Shown here: positions 8,043-14,683 of the stretch, in pieces
Position numbering within the stretch: position 1 is the first letter of the stretch
How the letters are laid out: every line of letters begins with the position of its first letter
Assembly: GCA_002293275.1 (NCBI GenBank)
Contig: DBCX01000057.1
Coordinates: forward strand, 14,552-39,608
Reading direction: 5' to 3'
DNA: 25,057 nucleotides
DNA from: Cyanobacteria bacterium UBA947
Lineage (GTDB): Bacteria > Cyanobacteriota > Vampirovibrionia > Gastranaerophilales > Gastranaerophilaceae
Position numbers and translations under genes: made by a program
The notes under the pieces: generated by a model
Told to the model about the DNA's origin: nothing
The model's database searches: none
Seen by the model: the letters and a program-made list of their open reading frames with translations, nothing else

Positions 8043-8312
8043 TTACTTGAAAAGTTTCTTTATGTAAAGGATTATTTCCGCGATGAGTTTTGATAAAGAG
8101 AACGGTTCAGACGCCGGTGGCAGCGGTTTTGCGCCGAAAGTATCCTGCCCAAGCGTGAAGATACTTACCTCGTCTTTTTTACTCCCGCGGTTTTTGTTGT
8201 TACCCTGCATCATATAACCAAGGTTCCCGCCGCCGCCGTCGTTATTCATATTCGCGGCCTCGCGGATAACAGGTTTTGAACTTGCTATGTTGCTGGTGAA
8301 ATTCATACTCAT
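8043..8312 (-). CDS. Small hypothetical protein (89 aa) heading the hom-thrC operon
   Basis: I do not recognise this protein. It is hydrophilic, with an Asn/Gly-rich stretch (about residues 20-45, NNDGGGGNLGY) and a short amphipathic or hydrophobic C-terminal helix (LIAEIILYIKKLFK), and it has no signal peptide. The start ATG 8312 has GGAG six bases upstream; an in-frame ATG two codons later is possible. It ends nine bases before hom on the same strand, so it is probably co-transcribed with hom and thrC. Whether it has any role in threonine synthesis is unknown; the C-terminal helix could associate with membranes or form a partner-binding coil. Coding support comes from the ribosome site, tight spacing and lack of competing frames. 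Confidence 0.65.
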   Translation of the reverse strand: MSMNFTSNIASSKPVIREAANMNNDGGGGNLGYMMQGNNKNRGSKKDEVSIFTLGQDTFGAKPLPPASEPFSLSKLIAEIILYIKKLFK

Positions 8313-8352
8313 GTTGAACTCCGATTTTCCCTTAGTTCCCTTATATATACAA

Positions 8353-8358
8353 AGTATA
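8353..8358 (-). promoter_or_regulatory. Candidate -10 of the 89-aa/hom/thrC operon
   Basis: Minus-strand TATACT lies about 40 bases before the ATG at 8312, in the 99-base gap after fusA. The -35 region is poor. The gap also holds a 5-bp inverted repeat (TAACG/CGTTA) at the fusA stop, too weak to call a terminator. Confidence 0.35.
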
Positions 8359-8411
8359 TTTCAGCACAAATCATGCCTAATTTACGAGGAAATGTAACGA
8401 TTTGTTAAGCG

Positions 8412-10505
8412 TTATTCAGCTTTGCTGGAAACACCGGATTTTTCAATGATTTCTTTTTCAATGTTTGCGGGAACCTGCTCGTAGCAACGGAATTCCATTG
8501 AGAACGTTCCGCGGCCCTGTGTTTTTGAGCGGATATCGGTCGCATAACCGAACATCTCGGCCAGCGGCACAACAGCGTTAATCTTTTGGATACCGATGCC
8601 TTCAATGACTTCCATACCTTCAATACGGCCGCGGCGTGATGAAACGTCGCCTATGATATCGCCGGTATTTTCTTCCGGAACCTCAATCTCAACTTTCATC
8701 ATCGGTTCAAGGATGACAGGTTTTGCCTTGCGGACACCTTCTTTCATCGCCATTGAACCCGCGATTTTAAACGCCATCTCGGACGAGTCGACATCGTGGT
8801 ATGTGCCGTCGTAAAGCGTTACTTTAACGTCAATCATCGGGAATCCCGCGATAATACCGCCTTCGAGCGCTTCTTCCATACCTTTGCGGGCAGGTTCAAT
8901 GTATTCTTTCGGAATCGCACCGCCGACGATTTTGTTTTCAAACACAAACCCTGCGTTTTCCTCAGCCGGTTCAATTTTAACCTTAACGTGACCGTATTGG
9001 CCGCGTCCGCCTGATTGACGGATGAATTTGGAATCCTGATCAGCTGTGCCGCGGATGGTTTCGCGGTATGCAACCTGTGGTTTACCAACGTTTGCGTCAA
9101 CTTTGAATTCGCGAAGCAGACGGTCAACAATGATTTCAAGGTGAAGCTCGCCCATCCCTGAGATGATTGTCTGGCCTGTTTCAGGGTCTGATTTAACTTG
9201 GAACGACGGATCTTCTTCCGCAAGTTTTTGCAGCGCGATACCCATTTTGTCCTGGTCAGCCTTGGTTTTTGGCTCAATCGCAACCGCGATAACCGGTGTC
9301 GGGAACGTCATTTTTTCCAAAATGATAGGTGCTTTCTCGTCGCAAAGCGTGTCGCCCGTTGTTGTATCTTTCAACCCGACTGCCGCACAGATGTCACCCG
9401 CGTAAATCTCGGAGATTTCGTTACGCTGATCGGCTTGCATCTGGACAAGACGCGAAACGCGCTCTTTTTTGCCGTTTGCAGAGTTCAACACGTAAGAGCC
9501 GGAGGTAAGTTTACCGGAGTAAACCCGCATAAACGTCAAACGGCCGACATAAGGGTCGGTCATAACCTTGAACGCAAGCGCCGCGAACGGCTCATTGTCA
9601 TCAGAGTGACGTTCGGTTTTTGTACCGTCTTCAAGTTCACCCTCAATCGCTTTAACATCAAGCGGGGACGGCATATAATCAACAACGCAGTCAAGCAAGA
9701 CCTGAACACCTTTGTTTTTGAACGATGTACCGCAGGTAACAGGAACGATTTTGTTCGCACAGACAGCTTTGCGCAATCCTGCTTTAAGTTCGGCAACGGT
9801 TGCCTCTTCGCCTTCAAGGAACTTCATCATCAAATCATCATCGTGCTCTGAAATCGCCTCAACAAGTGATGCGCGGTATTCGGCAGCTTTGCCGGCCAAA
9901 TCCGCAGGGATTTCTTCAATTTTGATGTCTTTGCCAAGGTCATCGTAGTATACGATAGCTTTCATCTCAATCAGGTCAACAAGCCCTTTGAATTGGTCTT
10001 CCGCACCGATTGGCAGGTACATCGGGTGAGCGTTTCCGCCGAGGCGGCTTTTAACCTGTTCAACCACGCGGTAGAAATTCGCGCCTGTTCTGTCCATTTT
10101 GTTAACGTAAATCATACGGGGAACTTCGTAGCGGTTCGCCTGACGCCAAACCGTTTCGGATTGGGACTGAACGCCGCCGACCGCGCAGAAAACCGAAACA
10201 ACACCGTCAAGTACGCGCAGTGAGCGCTCAACTTCAATTGTGAAGTCAACGTGGCCCGGGGTGTCAATGATGTTTACCTGGTGGTCTTTCCAGTATGAGG
10301 TCACGGCAGCGGATTGGATTGTGATACCGCGCTCGCGCTCTTGTTCCATAAAGTCGGTGACTGCCGCGCCCTCGTGAACCTCGCCAAGCTTGTGCGTTTT
10401 GCCCGTGTAGAACAAAATCCGCTCTGTTGTGGTGGTTTTGCCGGCGTCAATGTGCGCTGCGATACCGATGTTTCTAATTTTTTCTAATGCTGTATTTCTG
10501 GCCAT
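8412..10505 (-). CDS. fusA: Elongation factor G
   Basis: Ribosomal translocase GTPase of 697 residues, canonical EF-G length. GTPase motifs: G1 AHIDAGKT (17-24), switch II DTPGH (81-85), G4 NKMD (135-138), then EF-G domains II-V including GRGQYGHVKV-type sequence in domain IV. The start is ATG 10505 (MARNTALEK), which matches the EF-G N-terminus; the frame stays open upstream for 71 codons, but that extension has no family similarity and crosses the promoter region. AAGGA lies about ten bases upstream. Unlike the common rpsL-rpsG-fusA-tuf arrangement, neither ribosomal protein genes nor tuf adjoin it: a divergent unknown gene lies upstream and the small hom-operon gene downstream. Confidence 0.97.
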   Translation of the reverse strand: MARNTALEKIRNIGIAAHIDAGKTTTTERILFYTGKTHKLGEVHEGAAVTDFMEQERERGITIQSAAVTSYWKDHQVNIIDTPGHVDFTIEVERSLRVLDGVVSVFCAVGGVQSQSETVWRQANRYEVPRMIYVNKMDRTGANFYRVVEQVKSRLGGNAHPMYLPIGAEDQFKGLVDLIEMKAIVYYDDLGKDIKIEEIPADLAGKAAEYRASLVEAISEHDDDLMMKFLEGEEATVAELKAGLRKAVCANKIVPVTCGTSFKNKGVQVLLDCVVDYMPSPLDVKAIEGELEDGTKTERHSDDNEPFAALAFKVMTDPYVGRLTFMRVYSGKLTSGSYVLNSANGKKERVSRLVQMQADQRNEISEIYAGDICAAVGLKDTTTGDTLCDEKAPIILEKMTFPTPVIAVAIEPKTKADQDKMGIALQKLAEEDPSFQVKSDPETGQTIISGMGELHLEIIVDRLLREFKVDANVGKPQVAYRETIRGTADQDSKFIRQSGGRGQYGHVKVKIEPAEENAGFVFENKIVGGAIPKEYIEPARKGMEEALEGGIIAGFPMIDVKVTLYDGTYHDVDSSEMAFKIAGSMAMKEGVRKAKPVILEPMMKVEIEVPEENTGDIIGDVSSRRGRIEGMEVIEGIGIQKINAVVPLAEMFGYATDIRSKTQGRGTFSMEFRCYEQVPANIEKEIIEKSGVSSKAE

Positions 10506-10545
10506 TTGTGTTTTTCCTTTTTTTATCGTATAATTTACAAATAAA

Positions 10546-10573
10546 ATTATCTCACAAACAATTTTTTTGTAAA
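10546..10573 (-). promoter_or_regulatory. Candidate fusA promoter
   Basis: On the minus strand, TTTACA (10568-10573), a 16-base spacer and GATAAT (10546-10551) preceded by TGA (extended -10) would give a leader of roughly 34 bases carrying the AAGGA site. A second possible -10 (TATACG) lies closer to the start. Confidence 0.45.
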
Positions 10574-10630
10574 GGAGGGGTAAACAGAAGGTTTGTCCCG
10601 CAAAAGATTGAAACATAAAGGAGTAAGGAT

Positions 10631-11368
10631 ATGACCGTAAAATTTGCGATAGGTGTGATGGATGCTTTAACAAAGGATCTTTCGGTTTTGGGTGCGCGCA
10701 AGGCAAAAAAGTTGACAAAGAATCTTAATAAACTGGCCGGCAGTGCGGGCATTGATTTGGGCGGCAACAACATAATAGTTGATATGAAAAAACTTCCGGA
10801 AACCGCGGCCAAAGACATGTTTAAAAATCAGAAATTGAAGCTGCCGTTTGAGTTGAATGATTTAGGTGAGCGCCAATATCACGTGTACAGCGCGCATGTG
10901 GAAATGTCGGACAAGACTTTTGTGGCTGATAACAAATATTTTTCGCTCGGGTTTGTGAAAAAAGCCAAGAAAAACTTTGATGCGGCAGCAGAGGCGCAAT
11001 CTCGGCTTGTGCTGATAGGTGAGGTTGAAGCGCCGATGGTGGAAGAGGCCGGGCTTGATAAAGCCGTGAAGAAATACAATTTTATCCAATCAAGACCAGG
11101 GCCGGGTTATGATTTTGGGACAAACCCGTACGGAGATCATCCAAACTGGCGGAAAATGGTGGACGGTGATCCAAGGATGATACAAGTCCTGAAAAAATTC
11201 AAAAGAAACATGGCAGAAGCTGTTAAAAACGGTACAATAAAATTTGAGCCGCTGCCACAGCCGCAAAGAGTGGATAGAAATGACTTTCCGGTTTTCCCGA
11301 CATTCATAAGGGGCGCAAAAGCTGCAACGGATCCGCAGCTGGAATTGGATTTTTTTAGCTTGACATAA
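10631..11368 (+). CDS. Hypothetical protein (245 aa)
   Basis: I do not recognise this protein. It is soluble-looking and basic, with no signal peptide or membrane segment. The N-terminus (about 1-45) is helical and Lys/Leu/Ala-rich; residues about 70-135 are mixed; and the last third is Pro/Arg/Asn-rich (RPGPGYDFGTNPYGDHPNW, then EPLPQPQRVDRNDFPVFP). The start is well supported: AAGGAG at 10618-10623 lies seven bases before ATG 10631. It is divergent from fusA across a 125-base gap. Its last codons contain the TTGACA -35 element of the next gene, so the two genes are probably transcribed separately. Function unknown. Confidence 0.75.
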   Translation: MTVKFAIGVMDALTKDLSVLGARKAKKLTKNLNKLAGSAGIDLGGNNIIVDMKKLPETAAKDMFKNQKLKLPFELNDLGERQYHVYSAHVEMSDKTFVADNKYFSLGFVKKAKKNFDAAAEAQSRLVLIGEVEAPMVEEAGLDKAVKKYNFIQSRPGPGYDFGTNPYGDHPNWRKMVDGDPRMIQVLKKFKRNMAEAVKNGTIKFEPLPQPQRVDRNDFPVFPTFIRGAKAATDPQLELDFFSLT

Positions 11369-11388
11369 CCCGAAAATACGGCTAAAAT
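11360..11388 (+). promoter_or_regulatory. Near-consensus leaderless promoter
   Basis: TTGACA (11360-11365), a 17-base spacer and TAAAAT (11383-11388) are followed by exactly six bases and ATG 11395. This is the clearest example in the window of a consensus promoter whose start point would fall on the initiation codon. The -35 lies inside the 3' end of the preceding gene. Confidence 0.75.
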
Positions 11389-11394
11389 AGTGTA

Positions 11395-11976
11395 ATGTAT
11401 TGTCCTGACTGCGGTAAAGGAATTGATGAGGAAGATAAATTCTGCAGATATTGCGGCAAATTTTTGGCGGGCACGGATTTGCGCCGGACGATGCCGCAAA
11501 ACGGCGATTCTGTAGAAGAAATCGTCTTGTACACCGCAAAAAAACACGTAATGGGGCTGCTGTGGCCGATTATTGTGTCGCCGTTTTTCATCACGCTTTT
11601 TTGGAAGGTTTATGTGGCGACAAACACGATGTTTGGTACGATTTTCGGGATAATTTTGATTATACCTGTTATCATTTCGGTGCTGAAATACTGCTCGGAG
11701 GGCATGGTTATAACAAATAAATTTGTGCATATTGAGCACGGGACATTCCATACGTCAGAGGTCAACATTCCGGTCAAAAAGGCGAATATGGTTCATATTA
11801 AACAGACATTTTTTGGCGGGATGTTCGGGTATTGTGACCTTGTGTTTTATTTCAAAGGCAGCCGCAAAAAGCTCACGCATCTAAGAGATTGCGACAGGCT
11901 GGACGCCATTTTTGCCAATATGCAAAGCTACATTGCCGCGGCGATGAAAGACCCGGAGCTGGAATCACTCGGGTAA
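11395..11976 (+). CDS. Zinc-ribbon membrane protein with PH-like domain
   Basis: A 193-residue protein. Residues 3-20 form a zinc ribbon (CPDC...CRYC, Cys 3, 6, 17, 20) of the zinc-ribbon_2 type. A linker follows, then two hydrophobic segments (about 53-72 and 79-98), likely a membrane hairpin. The region about 100-180 resembles the bacterial PH domain of YdbS/YdbT-like proteins: a 'VITNKFVHIEHGTF' strand pair, then NIPVKKANMVHIKQ, with a final helix. This would place the ribbon and the PH-like domain on the cytoplasmic side. The function of this architecture is unknown. It has no Shine-Dalgarno site but a near-perfect promoter six bases before the ATG. uvrB follows after 19 bases, with its own -10. 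Confidence 0.8.
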   Translation: MYCPDCGKGIDEEDKFCRYCGKFLAGTDLRRTMPQNGDSVEEIVLYTAKKHVMGLLWPIIVSPFFITLFWKVYVATNTMFGTIFGIILIIPVIISVLKYCSEGMVITNKFVHIEHGTFHTSEVNIPVKKANMVHIKQTFFGGMFGYCDLVFYFKGSRKKLTHLRDCDRLDAIFANMQSYIAAAMKDPELESLG

Positions 11977-11980
11977 AATA

Positions 11981-11989
11981 TGCTACAAT
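11981..11989 (+). promoter_or_regulatory. Putative leaderless extended -10 promoter of uvrB
   Basis: TGC-TACAAT (11981-11989) is an extended -10 element followed by six bases and the uvrB ATG at 11996. The -35 region is poor, as often when TGn is present. No LexA-type palindrome is apparent to me in the short gap. Confidence 0.55.
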
Positions 11990-11995
11990 GTCGGT

Positions 11996-13975
11996 ATGCA
12001 AAAAAAGTTTAAAATCAACGCAAAATACGCACCCGCAGGTGACCAGCCAAAGGCGATAGAAAAACTGGTCAAAGGGATAAACGATGGCACCGACAGCCAG
12101 ACGCTGCTTGGGATAACCGGGTCGGGCAAGACTTTCACCATCGCGAACGTGATTGAAAAAACCCAAAAACCCACGCTTATTATCGCGCACAACAAAACAC
12201 TCGCAGCGCAGCTGTACAACGAATTTAAGGAGCTTTTTCCGGACAACGCGGTGGAGTATTTCATAAGTTATTATGATTACTACCAGCCGGAGGCCTACAT
12301 CCCGCGCACGGATACTTATATTGAAAAAACCTCGTCAATCAACGATGAAATTGACCGTTTGCGCCACAACACCACGCGCAGCTTGTATGAAAGAAAGGAT
12401 GTTATTGTGATTGCGTCTGTCAGCTGCATTTACGGTATCGGGCTACCTGAAAACTACTTCCGCGGTACGGTCGGGATAAATGTGGGCGATGAAATCTCGC
12501 GTGATGACCTGCTAAAACACCTTGTGAGCGTCCGATATACGCGAAACGACCTTGTTTTGGAGCGCTCTACCTTCCGCGCAAAAGGTGATATTGTTGAGAT
12601 TATGCCGGCTTATGAAAAAATTATCACGCGGATTTCGTTTTTTGGCGATGAGGTGGAAAAGATCACCCGGATTGATAATGTGACAGGTGAAATCCTTGAA
12701 ACTCCGGACAGTACGGTGATTTATCCGGCGGTGCATTATCTTGACAACAACGAGGACAAGGACGAAACCGTTGCGATGATACGGCAGGAGCTGCAAGGCC
12801 AGCTTGCGCTGTTCAATTCGCAAAACAAACTTATTGAGGCGCAGCGGCTTGAACAGCGCGTCAAATATGACATTGAGATGATAAAAGAGATGGGGTATTG
12901 CTCGGGGATTGAAAATTATTCGCGGATAATTGAGCGCAGAGCCCCGGGCAGCGCACCTGCGACGCTTTTGGATTACTTTGGGGACGATTTTTTGACGGTG
13001 ATTGACGAATCCCACGTGACGCTGCCGCAGATAAAAGCTATGGCGCACGGGGACGCGGCGCGTAAAGAGGTGCTGGTCAATTACGGGTTCAGGCTGCCGT
13101 GTGCAAAGGACAACCGGCCGCTGACAAGCGATGAGTTTTTTGAGCGGGTCGGGCAGAAAATTTATATCTCGGCAACGCCCGCGGAATTTGAACGTAAAAG
13201 CCCGATTGTTGAGCAGATTATCCGGCCGACAGGGTTGTTGGATCCGAAAGTCCACGTGCGCCCGATTGCAACGCAAATTCAGGATTTGAAAGGCGAAATC
13301 AAAAAACGGGGAGCAAAAAACGAGCGGGTTCTTGTAACCACGCTCACGAAGAAAATGGCGGAGGAGTTGACGGACTTTTTCACGAACGAGGGGATAAAGG
13401 TTCGTTATTTGCACAGTGATATCCAGTCATTGGAGCGGGTGGAAATCCTGCGCGACCTGCGGCTGGGCGAGTTTGACGTGCTGGTTGGCGTAAACCTGCT
13501 CCGTGAGGGGCTTGACATACCGGAGGTGTCGCTGGTTGCGATTATGGATGCGGACAAGGAAGGGTTCTTGCGTTCGGAAACCAGTCTGGTGCAGACAATC
13601 GGGCGTGCGGCGCGGAATGTTTGCGGTGAGGTCGTTATGTATGCGGACAATGTGACTGATTCCATGCAAAAGGCGATAAGCGAAACCAACCGGCGGCGCG
13701 AGCTTCAGGCTGAATATAACCAAAAGTACGGGATTGTGCCGCAGACGATTAAAAAACCGGTTGAGAACAATTTGCTGGCGCTTGTGGCGAGTTACCGCGA
13801 TTTGGAAGACATTGTGGCCGAGGAAATGATTGAGTTGAACATCGCGCCAAAGGATTTGCCAAAACTTATTGACAAATTGGAAAAAGATATGCACAAGTGC
13901 GCAAAAATTCTTGATTTTGAGCGTGCGGCCGAGATTCGCGACCAGCTGAAAAGACTGCGTGAGATGGCCGGTTGA
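11996..13975 (+). CDS. uvrB: Excinuclease ABC subunit B
   Basis: Damage-verification helicase-like subunit of nucleotide excision repair, loaded by UvrA and handing DNA to UvrC. The 659 residues match family length. Walker A GITGSGKT is at 39-46; the beta-hairpin that inserts between strands is the Tyr-rich segment YYDYYQPEAYIPRTDTY (92-108); motif II reads VIDESHVTLPQ; helicase motifs near the C-terminal half include LVGVNLLREGLDIPEVSL and QTIGRAARN; a C-terminal UVR domain ends the protein (DFERAAEIRDQLKRLRE). The start is ATG 11996, giving the usual F-x-I-x-x-x-Y-x-P-x-G-D-Q-P beginning. No uvrA or uvrC is adjacent. It appears to have a leaderless promoter. Confidence 0.98.
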   Translation: MQKKFKINAKYAPAGDQPKAIEKLVKGINDGTDSQTLLGITGSGKTFTIANVIEKTQKPTLIIAHNKTLAAQLYNEFKELFPDNAVEYFISYYDYYQPEAYIPRTDTYIEKTSSINDEIDRLRHNTTRSLYERKDVIVIASVSCIYGIGLPENYFRGTVGINVGDEISRDDLLKHLVSVRYTRNDLVLERSTFRAKGDIVEIMPAYEKIITRISFFGDEVEKITRIDNVTGEILETPDSTVIYPAVHYLDNNEDKDETVAMIRQELQGQLALFNSQNKLIEAQRLEQRVKYDIEMIKEMGYCSGIENYSRIIERRAPGSAPATLLDYFGDDFLTVIDESHVTLPQIKAMAHGDAARKEVLVNYGFRLPCAKDNRPLTSDEFFERVGQKIYISATPAEFERKSPIVEQIIRPTGLLDPKVHVRPIATQIQDLKGEIKKRGAKNERVLVTTLTKKMAEELTDFFTNEGIKVRYLHSDIQSLERVEILRDLRLGEFDVLVGVNLLREGLDIPEVSLVAIMDADKEGFLRSETSLVQTIGRAARNVCGEVVMYADNVTDSMQKAISETNRRRELQAEYNQKYGIVPQTIKKPVENNLLALVASYRDLEDIVAEEMIELNIAPKDLPKLIDKLEKDMHKCAKILDFERAAEIRDQLKRLREMAG

Positions 13976-14077
13976 GCCGGTTCTTGCTTTGGGTGTTTGA
14001 TAAAACGCCGTAATTGTTTGCGGCAATAAGTTCACAAAACTTAATAATTCGCAATTAATTAGCAAATTTTTCCTTGA

Positions 14078-14089
14078 TGTGGTTTAATA
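14078..14089 (+). promoter_or_regulatory. Extended -10 promoter, TGTGGTTTAATA
   Basis: This lies in the 145-base gap after uvrB. TTTAAT (14083-14088) is preceded by TGG, and the same 12-mer occurs before the gene at 17195. It would give a leader of about 25-30 bases to ATG 14121. The rest of the gap is AT-rich and shows no gene and no convincing terminator (only a 4-bp GCCG/CGGC inverted repeat). Confidence 0.5.
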
Positions 14090-14120
14090 TGAATAGAAAT
14101 GGTTAAATAGGGTGTTTGAT

Positions 14121-14651
14121 ATGTTACAATCTGTTAGCATGGCTTCGTTTTTAGGCAATAAGAGCGACAAAAAAGTTGAAGGTGCCGGTTTGGGTAACGC
14201 TTTTAGAAAAGCGTACAAGACTGTTGAGACTGTGCGTGTCGGTACAGGTGGTTTGGTTGACAGCACGGTTTACGGCGGTGTGACCGTTGCGGGTGCGTAT
14301 GCTGCAGCCAGCGCGGCAAAAGGGTTTTGGGGGCTTGCAAAGGGCACAATGAATCTCGGTGATTTAATCAGCCGTCCGTTCAAAACGGCGGGAAGTCTGA
14401 TTGCCGGGTTCGGAAAAGGTGTTGCAAAAGCATGGTCACAAGGTATATCAATAAAAGATGTGCTGAAAGCTCCGTTCACGATTGTTAAAAGGTTTGTTTC
14501 GCCAAAAGAGGGTGCATTGCTTGGCAGAGGCGGCCGGATTGGTGCGCTTGCTGTTGGTGCTACTGTGTTTGCGGCAACATTGTTCCGTACGCGTATGAAA
14601 ATAAATCAGGCGCGGCACAATGTTGATGAAAAATTGGTGAAAAACAAATAG
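14121..14651 (+). CDS. Small Gly/Ala-rich hypothetical protein (176 aa)
   Basis: I do not recognise this protein. It is basic and rich in Gly, Ala, Val and Lys. A central stretch (about 45-70, STVYGGVTVAGAYAAASAAKGF) and a C-terminal stretch (about 140-157, IGALAVGATVFAATLF) are hydrophobic enough to insert in or lie on a membrane; between them are Gly/Lys-rich amphipathic segments (GSLIAGFGKGVAKAW). There is no signal peptide. I prefer ATG 14121 (TAGGG about eight bases upstream) to an in-frame GTG at 14112, which would overlap that site. It resembles in style the two hydrophobic proteins at 17195-18359, and shares a promoter motif with the first of them; direct homology is not shown. Confidence 0.65.
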   Translation: MLQSVSMASFLGNKSDKKVEGAGLGNAFRKAYKTVETVRVGTGGLVDSTVYGGVTVAGAYAAASAAKGFWGLAKGTMNLGDLISRPFKTAGSLIAGFGKGVAKAWSQGISIKDVLKAPFTIVKRFVSPKEGALLGRGGRIGALAVGATVFAATLFRTRMKINQARHNVDEKLVKNK

Positions 14652-14668
14652 GATTTAATTGGTTTTTG

Positions 14669-14677
14669 TGTTAGCAT
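14669..14677 (+). promoter_or_regulatory. Putative leaderless extended -10 promoter of the TPR gene
   Basis: TGT-TAGCAT (14669-14677), an extended -10 form, is followed by six bases and ATG 14684. No Shine-Dalgarno site precedes the ATG. Confidence 0.45.
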
Positions 14678-14683
14678 GCTGAC

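Noticed and set aside
8394..8415. TAACG/CGTTA inverted repeat at the fusA stop as a terminator
   Set aside because: Only five pairs with a ten-base AT loop and no following T-run.
10506..10718. 71-codon upstream extension of fusA in the same frame
   Set aside because: It has no EF-G similarity, crosses the predicted promoter and AAGGA site, and MARNTALEK at 10505 is the canonical EF-G N-terminus.
11137..11751. 204-codon minus-strand frame spanning the end of the 245-aa gene and the zinc-ribbon gene
   Set aside because: It covers a strong plus-strand promoter and the Cys4 zinc-ribbon coding region; the translation has no recognisable domain.
12512..13414. 300-codon minus-strand frame inside uvrB
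   Set aside because: It lies entirely antisense to a full-length, motif-complete uvrB and reads as low-information Arg/Leu/Asn sequence.
14041..14120. AT-rich stretch after uvrB as a possible origin or attachment site
   Set aside because: No DnaA-box cluster, tRNA end, integrase or flanking direct repeats; the AT-richness is explained by promoter sequence.
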